From Aquanectria penicillioides (taxonomy: Eukaryota; Ascomycota; Sordariomycetes; Hypocreales; Nectriaceae), in assembly GCA_003415625.1 (NCBI GenBank), contig PYIU01000004.1, positions 4,216,001-4,280,000 of the forward strand: DNA of 64,000 nt, read 5' to 3'. The notes below the pieces were generated by a model. That model had not been told where the DNA came from and ran no database searches. It worked only from the letters and a program-made list of their open reading frames with translations. Both the position numbers and the translations under genes were made by a program. Below are positions 45,066-55,916 of the stretch, piece after piece (positions within the stretch are counted from its first letter, which is position 1; every line of letters begins with the position of its first letter).

Positions 45066-45854
45066 ATGGCAGCCCCACGCCTCCCTAGTGGAGACGTCGT
45101 GGCAAAGCTCAACTTTTTTGAGCCACCAGCCGATGGGTCAGATCCGGTTAATGTTGTCACGCCACATGGCCTTCCGACGCGAAACTACACGGATCACAGG
45201 AAAAATGTAGTGATTCGTGATGTCAGAGGGCGAGAGTCAGAGTTCAATGTAGACGATGATGCTGTTTTGCTCATGTCCAATCTCTTTCGGAAAGTGCGAC
45301 TTCTCCAATGATGAGTGGATCAGAAAGGTTTACTATGCCGAGGTCGAAAAATTATTGCTATATGTTGTCCATGGGGGTCAAAAGGTGGTTATATTCGACT
45401 ATACAATCCTGTCGCTCGGGTCCACATTGATCAGACGGCCACATCCGCGACCCAACGCGTCGATGAACTTGTTCCACATGATTCAGCCAAGATGCTTCTC
45501 TGCCGTTGCCAGATCATCGACGTCTAACGATCGCCAAATGCAGGTCATGTAGAATCATCCCCCTCACCTTTGCTTCATCATTGACGCTCGAAGAAGCCGA
45601 TGCGGTTCTGATTCGACACCGGTATCTTAACGGGAATGTTGGCCAAACAGCTGGCATTAAGTACAAACCACGCCAAAAATGGTATTACTGGAGTCAGGAG
45701 TGGAATGCAAAATAATGAAGGGCTCCTACTTCAGTGTTTTGATACCGAGGTCGAGGGAGGTCGAGTACCTCATACAGCTTTTGAAGATCCAAGGACAAGG
45801 CTAGATGCAGAATGTCGGGACAGTATTGGGGTTAGAGCATTGGTCTTTGGATAA
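45066..45854 (+). pseudogene. Decayed CmcJ/AsaB-like oxygenase gene
   Basis: The pieces line up in order with fungal CmcJ-family hydroxylase/desaturases: VAKLNFFEPPADGSDP near the start, then a frame change near 45295, FSNDEWIRKVYYAEVEKLLL, VVIFDYTI, another change near 45405, PVARVHIDQTATSA with the His and Asp expected for iron binding, a break near 45525 with in-frame stops, PLTFASSLTLEEADAVLIRH, GIKYKPRQKWYYWSQEW, a further change near 45710, LLLQCFDTEVEGG, HTAFEDPRTRLDAECRDS and IGVRALVFG at the end. At least four disruptions and a missing internal segment make this a pseudogene, although some breaks could be sequencing errors of the type seen elsewhere in the window. Confidence 0.75.
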
Positions 45855-46009
45855 AGTTCGTTTCCAGCATCGTTATGAGTGCTGTGCGCCAGGCATACAG
45901 CGGGGCGTTCGGCTTTCGTAACTCTCCGAGGATTACAAATGACTGAGAGATATAGTGTAAGGCTACTAGCAGACTGGATTAGAAAATGTGGGGCCGTCAT
46001 GATCTGATC

Positions 46010-46018
46010 TATAAAGAG
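46010..46018 (+). promoter_or_regulatory. TATA-like element of the epimerase gene
   Basis: TATAAAGAG, about 50 bp upstream of the ATG at 46067. Confidence 0.4.
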
Positions 46019-46066
46019 CTTGGAGTGCTCTGTTTCTATTGCAGTTTTCACATAGATTTAAACAAA

Positions 46067-47125
46067 ATGGTATCAGCAGAGAGCGCGATTCAAGGACTAA
46101 GAGCCCGGACAGTTTTGGTTACGGGAGCCAATGGCTACATCGGATCCGCCATATGCCGTGCCTTTGTCCGAGCGGGATGGGAGACATTTGGTCTGGTGAG
46201 AAAGCCAACTGCTGCCGCAGAGATTGTGTTCTTGGAAGCCATCCCTGTTGTAGGTACATTTGACGACCTAAGCTTTGTTGAACAACTCTACGAAAGATGC
46301 ACTACGTTTGATGTCATTGTGAGCTGCACGGAAATGCTCCCTGGCTATGCAGCGCACTTTGACAAAGTGATGGATCTAGTCTGCAAGTTGGCCCAGAAGA
46401 GCAACGATGAGGGCGTCCGTCCGCTGGTCCTCTGGAGCTCTGGGTGTAAGGACTACGGGACCACCGATGTTCACGGAGCGCCAGGGCTTTCTCCTCACAC
46501 TGAAGAATCGCCCATGAACACAATAGAGGTTCTTCGAGAGCGCACGGAGAGTTGTGTTCGCATTTTCGACCACGATGACCTCTTCGATGCGATACTGCTG
46601 CGCCCAACATGTGTCTTTGGGCATTCAAGCAGCTACTATGGCGTCATGTTTGACTTTGCCGCGCGAGAAGCAGCTACGGGTGCCAAAGTCCTGACGATTC
46701 CTGGAAATCCCAACAGTATTATGCATGCTTTGCATGTAGATGACTGTGCCGAGGGTTATTTGACCCTGGCGGAGTATAAGGATAGAAGCGCGGTCTCGGG
46801 GCAGGCTTTCAACCTTTCTGGCTACCGATACGAGACTGTGGATGAGGTAACCAAGGCATTGGCCGAGGAGTATGGATTTGATGGTGTCGAATACATGGAG
46901 GCGGAGAAAGCGGGCTCGTCATTCCCAGTCGGGATGCATTCCCTTTTTAGCTTTAGCCAATGGGTAGGCAGTGAGAAGATTCGACGAGTCACTGAGTGGA
47001 CGGATAAACGGATGCTATTCTCGGAGAATATTGGCGTGCATCGAAGGTCGTATGAGCTGTTGAAGCAAGGAGGGCATGCAAACATTGCGGCCGTCCAACA
47101 GAGAATCGATAGCGGGTTTAAATGA
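46067..47125 (+). CDS. NAD-dependent epimerase/dehydratase
   Basis: Single exon, 352 aa from ATG 46067 (MVSAESAIQGLRARTVLVTG); the frame is open to 45986 but the inner ATG has the better context (AACAAAATGG). Extended-SDR features: TVLVTGANGYIGSAICRAFV (GxxGxxG), LVLWSSGCKDYG at the catalytic Ser position, RPTCVFGHSSSYYG and HALHVDDCAEGYLTLAEY. The usual YxxxK is not obvious, so catalysis may be altered. Soluble NAD(P)-binding enzyme acting on an unknown substrate. It is intact although it sits between two decayed genes. Confidence 0.82.
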   Translation: MVSAESAIQGLRARTVLVTGANGYIGSAICRAFVRAGWETFGLVRKPTAAAEIVFLEAIPVVGTFDDLSFVEQLYERCTTFDVIVSCTEMLPGYAAHFDKVMDLVCKLAQKSNDEGVRPLVLWSSGCKDYGTTDVHGAPGLSPHTEESPMNTIEVLRERTESCVRIFDHDDLFDAILLRPTCVFGHSSSYYGVMFDFAAREAATGAKVLTIPGNPNSIMHALHVDDCAEGYLTLAEYKDRSAVSGQAFNLSGYRYETVDEVTKALAEEYGFDGVEYMEAEKAGSSFPVGMHSLFSFSQWVGSEKIRRVTEWTDKRMLFSENIGVHRRSYELLKQGGHANIAAVQQRIDSGFK

Positions 47126-47790
47126 TTTCATAGGCATTTTCAAGCCAACCGATAATATTAGCTTGGCTTGCATTGTTGAAGAATTGAAATCAATTTTCGA
47201 ATTATTCCGCCCGAGCTACAGGCTATTCCCTACACTTTGAATTTCCTTCAGCGCCGTCGACATCATCTACGGCGAGTACTCCCAGCCGCATCGAGTTAAC
47301 AACCCTCCAATTCCTTCGTTACTTCGGGCTTCAGAATCTCCCATTTGGGGAGCCCCACCGACAACTAGGTTGGAACTCAACGCTCGCAATCCAGCGTTGG
47401 ATGCAACCCAACACTGTTATTCAAGATCGCCACATCGTAGTGTGATAACATCCATCAATAGAGAGTTTAAATGGTAGCCAGCACCTCATAACTTACCAGC
47501 TCAATTGAAGGTTTTTAAGATTAGTGAGACCTATGAACTGTCTTGAAGAGCGCCAAGAATGTTCCATGCACCACAGTGGCACAAAGAGTAAGCCTCGAGA
47601 GGATTAGGGTATGCAATGGTTCTCTTTAAGGTTTTCGTAATCAACCGGACCGAGGGAACAGAAGATTCCACTGTGAAACTGAGTTGAAAGACTCTTCGCT
47701 CAATTGGTGACTGATCACATCCACATGTGAATTCTAAGGCGGACCTTGACATGTGGCTTAGAAGAGAAGTTAGGAGGTTGCCTGCTTACT
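47126..47790. other. Gene-free spacer
   Basis: About 660 bp without a recognised gene. Confidence 0.35.
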
Positions 47791-48568
47791 GGAACATGAT
47801 TGAAAACAGCACTGGAAGCCCTGGCAGCGGGTTCCCCAGCCTCACCTTCCTTAGTATCACAACCAACTTGGGCAGAATGACCCAACCAGTGCAGGGAGTG
47901 ACCCCACATCAAACCCCTTGACATTTCTCCTGATCTGCTCGGTGCTCTCGCCAAACTGGGCCTGGGAGGTCTGGAAACAACAGCACTGATGGACTCCTGG
48001 ATCAAACCCGCTGGCCGGTCTCTCTCCTGCGCTGCCCAGTGCCCTTGCTCACTTAGGCGAGCTGGGATCTCCAGGAGACAACAACACTGGAGGCAGCGGC
48101 GCTCCAGGCTGAAACCCCTTGTCTGGCCTCTCTCCTGAGCTCGTAAACGCTGTCGGAGGTCTAGGTGCCCTGGGCCCTCATGGCGGTAACAGCACTAGCG
48201 GTAGCGGTGATCCTGTATCCAATCCGTTGGCTAACCCGCCTCCTAACTTTCTTGCCGCTCTCGGCTTGAGCAACATGGGATGTCCTGGCGGCAGCGGCAA
48301 TAGCACAAGCCCTGGTGGCCAGGGTGGTGGCTCCGGATCTAACTCCCTCAGCAACTCAGGCAACTTGGGCTCGCCCGGCAACGGTGATGGCCAGAATAGA
48401 AATCCTGGATCTAACCCCTTGGGCAACCTTGGTAGCCTTGGCTCGCCTGGAAGCAGAAACGGTGGCGCTCAAAACAGCAGCCCTGGATCCAACCCCTTCA
48501 GCAACCTGGGCAACCTTGAAAACCCAAGCGGCCTGATTCCTCGAGAAGCTTGCCCTTTCACCGGCTAA
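47791..48568 (+). pseudogene. Gly/Ser/Asn-rich tandem-repeat gene, frame disrupted
   Basis: An intact open frame runs 48119-48568 (149 aa, Gly/Ser/Asn/Pro-rich with repeats of LGSPG, SNPLGNLG and NPFSNLG). Upstream DNA encodes the same kind of unit in changing frames: a unit reading NPLAGLSPALPSALAHLGEL, then GSPGDNNTGGSGAPG, an in-frame TGA near 48113, and NPLSGLSPELVNAVGGLGAL. Further left, SNPL and LLGALAKLGLGG units appear in two other frames near 47900-47980. So a longer repeat protein once spanned this stretch, or homopolymer errors broke it. Low-complexity repeats like these occur in fungal surface or secreted proteins, but I see no signal peptide. Function unknown. Confidence 0.5.
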
Positions 48569-49620
48569 CACGTTCTACAGGTTCCCTTAGTTTGTTCAGT
48601 ACGCTCAACAAGATTCTCGCATTGATGGCAGTGGATATTGCTGAGCTCCAGCCGCTCAGCGAGAAGTTCGCTACCTTGTCGAGGATAGTGTGTTGCCATG
48701 ACCTCAGCCAAGAAGACCCAGTGGGTTCGCTTGACGTGATACCTGACTTATTTTCAATGATGCAGTTATTTTATACTTAATCGCGTTTAGAATTCATGTT
48801 CAAGCAGGATTAACAAAGAATTTAAATTTGTATTTCCTCGTGCATCATCTAGACTAATCCTCTAACTCTTGATATTGTTACTACGTCCCGCTTACTTTGT
48901 GATGTGTTCTCCATCAAAGTCCTGCGCATGAACTTTGAATTTCACCATTATTGTGATAAACCCCAGCAATTGTACCCGACTAATTGATGTCAGTTGACTA
49001 CGACGCATTTGTTATTGGAATTTACGAAATCGCCGCGCCAACACCCAGCAGTAATTTGGAACAAAATGGAATTCCGGCTGGATGGCGTTCGAAAAAAAAA
49101 TCTTAAAACAAGCAATTGCCGACATCTACCGATAGTCATTAGTAATGCAGGATATCAACTCGTTCCGGTGATCGAATATCAGGTGCAAAATCACTGCTCG
49201 GGGTATTCCCATGAGGCGCTTTTTTCGTATTCTCCTCGGCCGAGGTGGCGTCGGAATTAGCTTGTGCAATTTACCGACATGACTAGTCAAGCACGACTAC
49301 ATTTCTGAGACAATGTTACCCCAAAGGATCAGAGCCCTGTTCCATAATAACGCATTCACCATGCAAATTGAACCCTTTGCCCAGTGAGGATCCGCAAACC
49401 TGGATATATAGACGGATAACCGGATATACTATATGATTTAGGTCATGATTTCCTCTCAATTTACCTCATCTCCATCCAAAGCGGAGCTGATGGTGTAACA
49501 ATCTTCGGAGAATAGAACTTGAATTTGCCCTAGTTGGGGAATATAAAAGGTGATTCTCAAACAGCAAAGTAGATACAAACTCAGTTCAAAGAAACAAATT
49601 TTCTTTTCATCTCTTGCAAA
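48569..49620. other. Gene-free spacer
   Basis: 1.05 kb. A 76-codon open frame at 48550-48780 has no features. It contains the FAD monooxygenase promoter. Confidence 0.4.
49541..49550 (+). promoter_or_regulatory. TATA box of the FAD monooxygenase gene
   Basis: ATATAAAAGG, 70-80 bp upstream of the ATG at 49621, followed by an A/C-rich leader, as in strongly expressed fungal genes. Confidence 0.55.
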
Positions 49621-50994
49621 ATGGCTTCAAACAACGAAAAGCTTCACGTTATCATTGTTGGCTGCGGCATTGCAGGACTTGCTTCTGCCCGATTTATTCG
49701 CGAAAATCACAATGTGACTATCTATGAGCGCGCTGGGGCTGATGCAACTACTGGTGGGCACGGAATCAGCCTCTTCCCTAATTCAGTTAAGCTCTTGAAC
49801 ACTATTGGATTTGATCGTGATAGGGCTGGCGCGGTGCTGTGCTCTGGATATCGGTCTTACACGAAGAGTGGCGATGTAAAGAGTGATGTGGAGGTTGACT
49901 TTGTCAGCCGCTATGGAGCAAACAGCCTTACGATGAAGCGCTCTGACTTTAGAGATGAGCTCTTCCGGTTGGCCACATCTTCTGCTGAAGAGTTGGGCAT
50001 CGCCGCAAACCCCGTCAAAGCTGTTTTCCATAATGGAGTAGTTGGCGTTGACTCTGAGACTGGAGAGGTCACTCTATCCGATGGTACCAAAGACCAAGGA
50101 GATGTCGTTGTTCGTAAGTGGTTACCTGATATGACACTAGAGCAATTAGTTTTTCCTTGTTGATTTGGTTAAACTAACTCTCTAATCCTTCAGTCGCTGA
50201 TGGCGTTCACTCTCCCTCAAGAGCTCAGGTCTTGGGAAGCGAGGAGCATGTCGCTAAGAAGATGGGCCTCACTTGTTTCCGTCTCGCCCTCACTGCAGAC
50301 AAGGCGAGGGAAGTTCTTGGCAAACTATCCCATTGGTGGGAGCCCAGCACAGGAAAGGGCAGAATCTCCATCCTCGAGGCCGAAGATGGGACTCCTCGAT
50401 TTATTACCACCTACCCCTTCCGCCACTTCAACATGATGAATGTGGCGTGCAACTTCCCAACCCGCGAGAACCGACGCACCACGGTTCAATCGTGGTACGC
50501 AGAAGCCGACCGGAACGAATTGCTTGAACTTTTTGGAGACTTTGATGAAGACGTCGTGAAACTACTGAAGTAAGAAACTTTCCCCATGCAATAGTAAAGC
50601 GATTTGAAATAACCAGTGTCAATGCAGGGTTGGGGATGATCTCAAGACATGGGACCTCCAAGAGCTGGATCCTTTGCCCACCTTTACCAAAGGCCGCGCT
50701 ATCTTGATTGGCGATGCCGCTCATGCAATGTCAGTATTGCAAGGGCAGGGAGCCAATATGGCTGTTGAGGATGCTGAGAGCTTCCGCCTCCTCGGTCCTG
50801 GTCTCACTCGAAATGACGTGCCAACCATCCTCCAAAGAATCGACAGCATCAGAAGGCCAAGAGCGACGCAGGTGCTCGCCGATACACGCCAGATGGTTCG
50901 TGAAATGCCAGTCGAGGAAAGGTTTTCAAAGATGGACTACAACATGAGTTATAATGGAGTGGCTCAGGCAATGAAGAAAGGACAGGCGGTCTGA
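49621..50994 (+). CDS. FAD-dependent monooxygenase (salicylate hydroxylase-like)
   Basis: Three exons (49621-50113, 50194-50569, 50628-50994) give 411 aa in one frame. Group A flavoprotein monooxygenase features: N-terminal VIIVGCGIAGLASARFI (GxGxxG), the conserved Arg in KRSDFRDELFRL, LADGVHSPSR (DG fingerprint, across intron 1), and RAILIGDAAHAMSVLQGQGANMAVEDA (GD fingerprint). The family hydroxylates aromatic or polyketide substrates with NAD(P)H and oxygen; the substrate is unknown. It has no signal peptide. A TATA box is present upstream. Confidence 0.87.
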
Positions 50995-51739
50995 GCGACT
51001 TGGTCTACCGTTGGGGACATTGAACAATATTTCCATACCCGGGGTAGCGGCCTTGGGGTTTCAGGGCTAAGGTGGAAATTCAAAATATGCTTATAGATTA
51101 TAAAATGAGAGAAGAAAAAGACATTAGTTTCTCGTTGCCTTACACATTACTCACTAAACTCCATCCTAGTCCACGATCAAACTGAGAGTACGGATGCATC
51201 TCGGATAATGAGCCATGCTTGAGAATATTTCAATAATCCATTGACGCAGTGAAGTTATATTGCAACTTAAATAGCATAGCTACCTTACTCCACAAGAGTA
51301 CGGGATGTGCAATTGCCGCGTTTCACTGAATCATCGAGGTTGGCGCAATTATTTGTATGAGGAAATTTCTGTAACTATGTATTCGTGTCCAAAAGAGATT
51401 AAGCCATGGGAGAGAAATGAATAACAGCAGGAGAAAGTTCAATAAGAGCGAAGGAAACATCATGGGACTTTCTGGGAAGGAAGCAGGCTCCTTATCCGCG
51501 AAACCCGTTTCGTAGCCGGTCCGTTTGTAACTACCTGATACCCGGGTGCTATGGAAATGGTTGCCAGGTGCGGTGGTCAATGAATAAAACACGATACTAA
51601 TTTAGTGAGCTTCTAACGGCATGCTCACACTCTAGAGCTCGCAGCTGTAGGTCAAGATCCTGAAAATAAACCCCACAGAGATTAACACATTGCTAGCTTG
51701 TGCCTTGGGGATTTACAAAACTCAAGGTTCTGTAACCGA

Positions 51740-51915
51740 CCACTCGATTTCTTCGGCAAGGTTAACCTTCAGCCTAGTGCCAGCCAGCAGGTTGAGTTCC
51801 AAGTTCCCTTGAAGTACGCTTGCAGCTACTTTGATGAACGAAAAAAGCAGTGGATATGCGAGAAGGGATTTTACCCCGTACACAGCTCTGATAGCAGCGA
51901 TTCCCTGTTGGATAC
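51740..51915 (+). pseudogene. Fragment resembling the fibronectin-III-like domain of a GH3 beta-glucosidase
   Basis: The translation FFGKVNLQPSASQQVEFQVP, then CSYFDERKKQWICEKGFYPV and SSDSSDSLL, follows the pattern of the C-terminal GH3 domain (F-x-KV-x-LxPGE, VxFxL, SYxD, W, GxFxVxxGxSS). No catalytic part is near. I read it as a relic; the match is by pattern only. Confidence 0.45.
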
Positions 51916-53372
51916 TTCTTTGGGTCACCGTTTCCAGGTATCGGAGACCTTTTGGTGGAATGGAGTTCAAAATAGACATGGAATCAGATCTGCCTTTAAG
52001 GCGTAGCTAGCCGATGAAGGTGGTTTCAAGTAAGAATGTTTTCAATGACTGGGCGCCATTCAATAATGACAATAATGATATCTATCAAGAATGCCCATAT
52101 TATTCGCTAGAATCACATTACTGCTCTTTTAGGCTGTTCTCGGCAGCCATTTCGACAACTTTGCACTACGGAAAAATCGACATTGGCTCGGGTGTACATG
52201 CTCAGTGTTCTGACATGACGCCGACAAGGGCGTCACTACTTCTAGTGAAGGGGAGCAGAAGTACAAATCACTTTGTGAGAATAATTAAGATTGAATTGAA
52301 AGAAGGTATTACAATTTTCAAACATGATGATACGATTCATATCATGGTATGCAATTCGTCAATATGAATAGGGTAGACTGCACTGGCCTATCCTAGTCCT
52401 TGGAAATGAACACCCACCTGTGACTATACCCACATTCCGACGTGACACCAACTTGGGTCATCTATTGCCACATAGTTATGCATGATTATTTTATGCAAGA
52501 GGTTACTGAGAAGTTTAGCCTGTGAGTAGGAGAATAGCATCATTGCGCCCTGACGATCAAATCTAACCAGCGTGGGGACATGTTTCACGCCCGAACTGGG
52601 AGCTATTGAACACCAATCATGACCTCGAATTCCCGTGTCTCGCGAAAAGTCGCATCATCAAGGATGTCATGTGAGAACTCCGCGGATCTGCAGCTCTCTG
52701 GCTACCTAACTTAGATGGATACGATCGAATCCTAACGTCCCATTATGATATCATCATGCCGGCGCTACTACTCCGGCCCAATCCCGCGAAATTATTATAG
52801 CCAATCAGGTTTCGCGGATATTCATCTTCCAGAGCATCTGATGGCCTAGCAAGTAGGATGAAGCTTGATGCAACTTCCGAACCAACGGATTTTACCCCGC
52901 GCATTTACCCCACAATATTGTAAATGACTCGGCATCCTTCATCCTGCCAGATAGACATAATGAACCTTGTAGTCCAGGGAGAGATCTCAGGGTGTCATAT
53001 GTCCTACAATAACACACAGAGAGTATCATCGCAATCATCAAACCCTAGGAAAGGTCCACTGGTCATCGATTAGTTGAAGTCATGCTGTCCTCTCATGAGA
53101 TATTGGCACAAGACCTCCACGATGTAATCAGGAATTGTTTACAGTTCGCCAAAACCAATTATTTCATGTGCATTTAAATGGAGTTGACTTTCAAGTTGAA
53201 AATCTTGGCGGACTTGGTTTACCAGAATAGTTGTGCTCGGGTCCATGAGGGGTTGCCGAAGGCGGACAATGGCTGGGATGTCGAGGTAGCTTGTCGGCTA
53301 TCATTACCCTCCGGGATTTACAGAGCAGGTTCGCGCTATTATGGATATACTGTGCTGCGGGCTCCGGCTCCC

Positions 53373-53380
53373 TTATAAAC
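53373..53380 (+). promoter_or_regulatory. TATA-like element of the TRI12-like pump
   Basis: TTATAAAC about 70 bp upstream of the ATG at 53448. Confidence 0.45.
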
Positions 53381-53447
53381 AGCTGTCCAATTTTATCTCA
53401 GGGCTCATTGCTCTCGACATCGTGTCAACTTGGACGATAATTGAACC

Positions 53448-55533
53448 ATGGTGATGGGATCTGATGACAAAATTGGCGCGACCCACGCCGATTACATTGA
53501 ACCTATACGCAACGATGTAGTTCAACATGATGTAGAGGGTGAGAGCAGTGCAGATGATATTGTCACTGCATTGCAACACACTGGTGAGGAGGTTGGCATG
53601 ACGTGGAGGAGCTTCATGGCAGCTGCAGTAAGTTCCCCTTCAAGCTGGACATTGTCTGTGGTGGAGAAGCGACAACTGCTAATGGGATCAAAATGAATAG
53701 ACCATGGCGTCATCCTACAACGCATACCTCTTCACGCTTCTTATTCCACCGGCGATCCTAAGCTACATCAATGCCGAATTAGGGCCCGATCCCAAATACA
53801 CGTGGATCACGATCTCATGGAACCTCGGCGGTGCCATCTTTGTCACGATGGGTGGACGATTCTCTGACATCTTTGGTCGCCGGTGGTTCTTCATAACCGG
53901 TGCACTAGTCCTCATTGTTGGCGCTATCGTCGGTGCCACGGGCCAGACCATCGGCCAGATGATTGCTTCTGGGGCGATTTTCGGCTCGGGATCTGGGTTG
54001 TTGGAGATGGCATTTGGTGCAGTCCAGGTGAGATGTTCGTGCACCGTATTATTCAAGACTGGACGTTGACAAGTTAAACCTCTAGGAAATTGTTCCAAAC
54101 GATTGGCGCATGGTAACAATCGGCATTTTCGACGCGTCGTCCATCATTGCTCAAATGATGCCACTGACTTCATGGGCAATCATCAAATACACTGGCCAAT
54201 GGCGCAACGCCTATTACATGATGATCGGTTTTCAGGCATTTAATGCTATTTTCCTTTGGGCATTCTACCATCCCCCTTCATTTGCCACCAAGCATGGAGG
54301 CGATACACGAACAAGGATGGAAATCCTCAAAACGTTTGACTGGCTTGGGTTGGGAATGTTCATTGCAGGCTGCACCCTCTTCATCATTGGGGTAAATTGG
54401 GGAGGGACACTGTACCCATGGACCAGCGCAACGACATTGGCCCCGATTATTATTGGTCTTTTACTACTTGTTGGCCTAGGATTCTATGAGGCATATGGAA
54501 ATATTCAGGAGCCACTTCTTCCTCCTCGACTGTTCAAGCAAATTCGACAGTAAGTCAGCTTTTGCAAATGGCCTGGCACTCAAACTAATGCAAATAGCTT
54601 CACAATGCCAATGATTGTCATGTCAATCGTCGGCATGCAGTACTATTCTAATGCTACATTGTGGCCAAGAATGTCCCAACTCCTGTACGCAACAGACGAG
54701 ATTTCTAAGGGCATGTATGCCGAGGTGGTACCACTCGGAACAATCCGTGAGTTCTCATCTCAATCTTTCCAGCTGGAGGTCATCGAGCTTACCAGTTACC
54801 ATTGTTAGTTGGTGGACTTACTGTTATGGGAAGCAAGAAGCTGGGCCATCAGCGATGGCAAATCGTCTTCTTCATTGCTTTACAGACAGTATGCGTAGGA
54901 TTGCTTTCGACTGCCACAATCGACAATCCAGTCAAGTCAATCATCTTGACTTGCATTGTTTCCATGACGACATCTCTAGTCATTCTTAATTGCTTCGTGT
55001 TGGTGGGCTTCGGAATTGTAGATCAAAATGATATGTAAGTGACGGCATCTCAACTCTTGGATTGTCGAATTTGCTCATCCATTCATAGCGGAACGGCTGC
55101 AGGTCTCGCTGGAACGGCTCGTCTAGTTTCAGGGGCTATTGCGGTTGCCATATTTGGGAATGTGACAAACAATCGCTACGCCACGGCCCTACCTAGCCGG
55201 GTGTCAACAGCGATAGACGGTCTAGGATTCAATACGGCCAATCTTCCAAAGCTCATTGCAGCGGCTAAACTGAATACTGCCCAAGCCTATGCTGCGGTTC
55301 CAGGAGTCAGTGCTGAGATTCGAGCAGCTGCTACCAGGGCTAATCAGCTTGCCTATCTTGATGGAGCACATCTTTCATACCTAATAGCGATGGGATTTGG
55401 AATAGTCGGCTGCATTGCTGCAATCTGGATACCCAGCATTGACCCTAGGAAGTATACGAAGAAGACTGTGGCCTTGCAGGAGAGTGACCGCAAGATGTTG
55501 GAGAACAGGAAACTTGAGAACCCAGCCGCATGA
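53448..55533 (+). CDS. MFS efflux pump of the TRI12/SIT (14-TM) family
   Basis: Six exons (53448-53627, 53701-54027, 54086-54549, 54598-54746, 54809-55034, 55089-55533) total 596 aa in one frame. The first exon encodes a charged cytosolic N-terminus; membrane segments follow (YLFTLLIPPAILSYINAELG, TWITISWNLGGAIFVTMGGR, SDIFGRRWFFITGALVLIVG with the A-like motif). Later parts include GVNWGGTLYPWTSATTLAPI and AAGLAGTARLVSGAIAVAIF. This pattern is that of fungal TRI12-type drug/toxin efflux and siderophore-iron porters. No trichothecene or siderophore biosynthetic gene is in the window, so the name states family only. Plasma membrane, proton antiport expected. Confidence 0.88.
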
Positions 55534-55916
55534 CCAGCGAGACAGAAGCTGGGAACTCTAGTTCTATCATTGGAGATCAAAGCATGAACAAAGTTGATTG
55601 GCGCAACATGGTTGATCTTTCATCTTCATGAAGTTAAGTGCAAGTGTAGTCCAACGCTACGTCAAAATGCAAAGCCTCAAGTTGCCAATGGGAACTCAAT
55701 TCACACATTTCATCGCAATAAGAATGCAGTTATGTTGCCTAAGTCATTAAATTGCTATGGAACCACTGGCTGTGCCAGGATTATGCTGGACCTAATAACA
55801 ACTAGTTGTGGACCTGCCATGATGATTCCGTTTGTATAACTGCGCTTTTCACCCTCCTTCAAAAAAAAATAAACTTCACGTCACCTCCTCTTCAAGAATA
55901 CGTGCAGAATAGCACC
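55534..55916. other. Gene-free spacer between convergent genes
   Basis: 383 bp; a 9-base A run near 55861 lies in the 3' flank of the metallopeptidase gene. Confidence 0.4.

Larger units (their letters stand above)
50995..53447. other. Long gene-poor stretch
   Basis: 2.45 kb of AT-rich sequence with no intact gene. It holds a probable GH3 fragment (51740-51915) and the promoter of the TRI12-like pump. Confidence 0.45.

Noticed and set aside
43466..45854. Repeat-induced point mutation as cause of the pseudogenes
   Set aside because: The breaks are mainly frameshifts and deletions; I do not see a clear C-to-T excess with loss of CpA that RIP would leave. A composition calculation would be needed to be certain.
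53448..55533. Trichothecene cluster membership of the TRI12-like pump
   Set aside because: No trichodiene synthase or other TRI gene is present; the family is large and used for many substrates.
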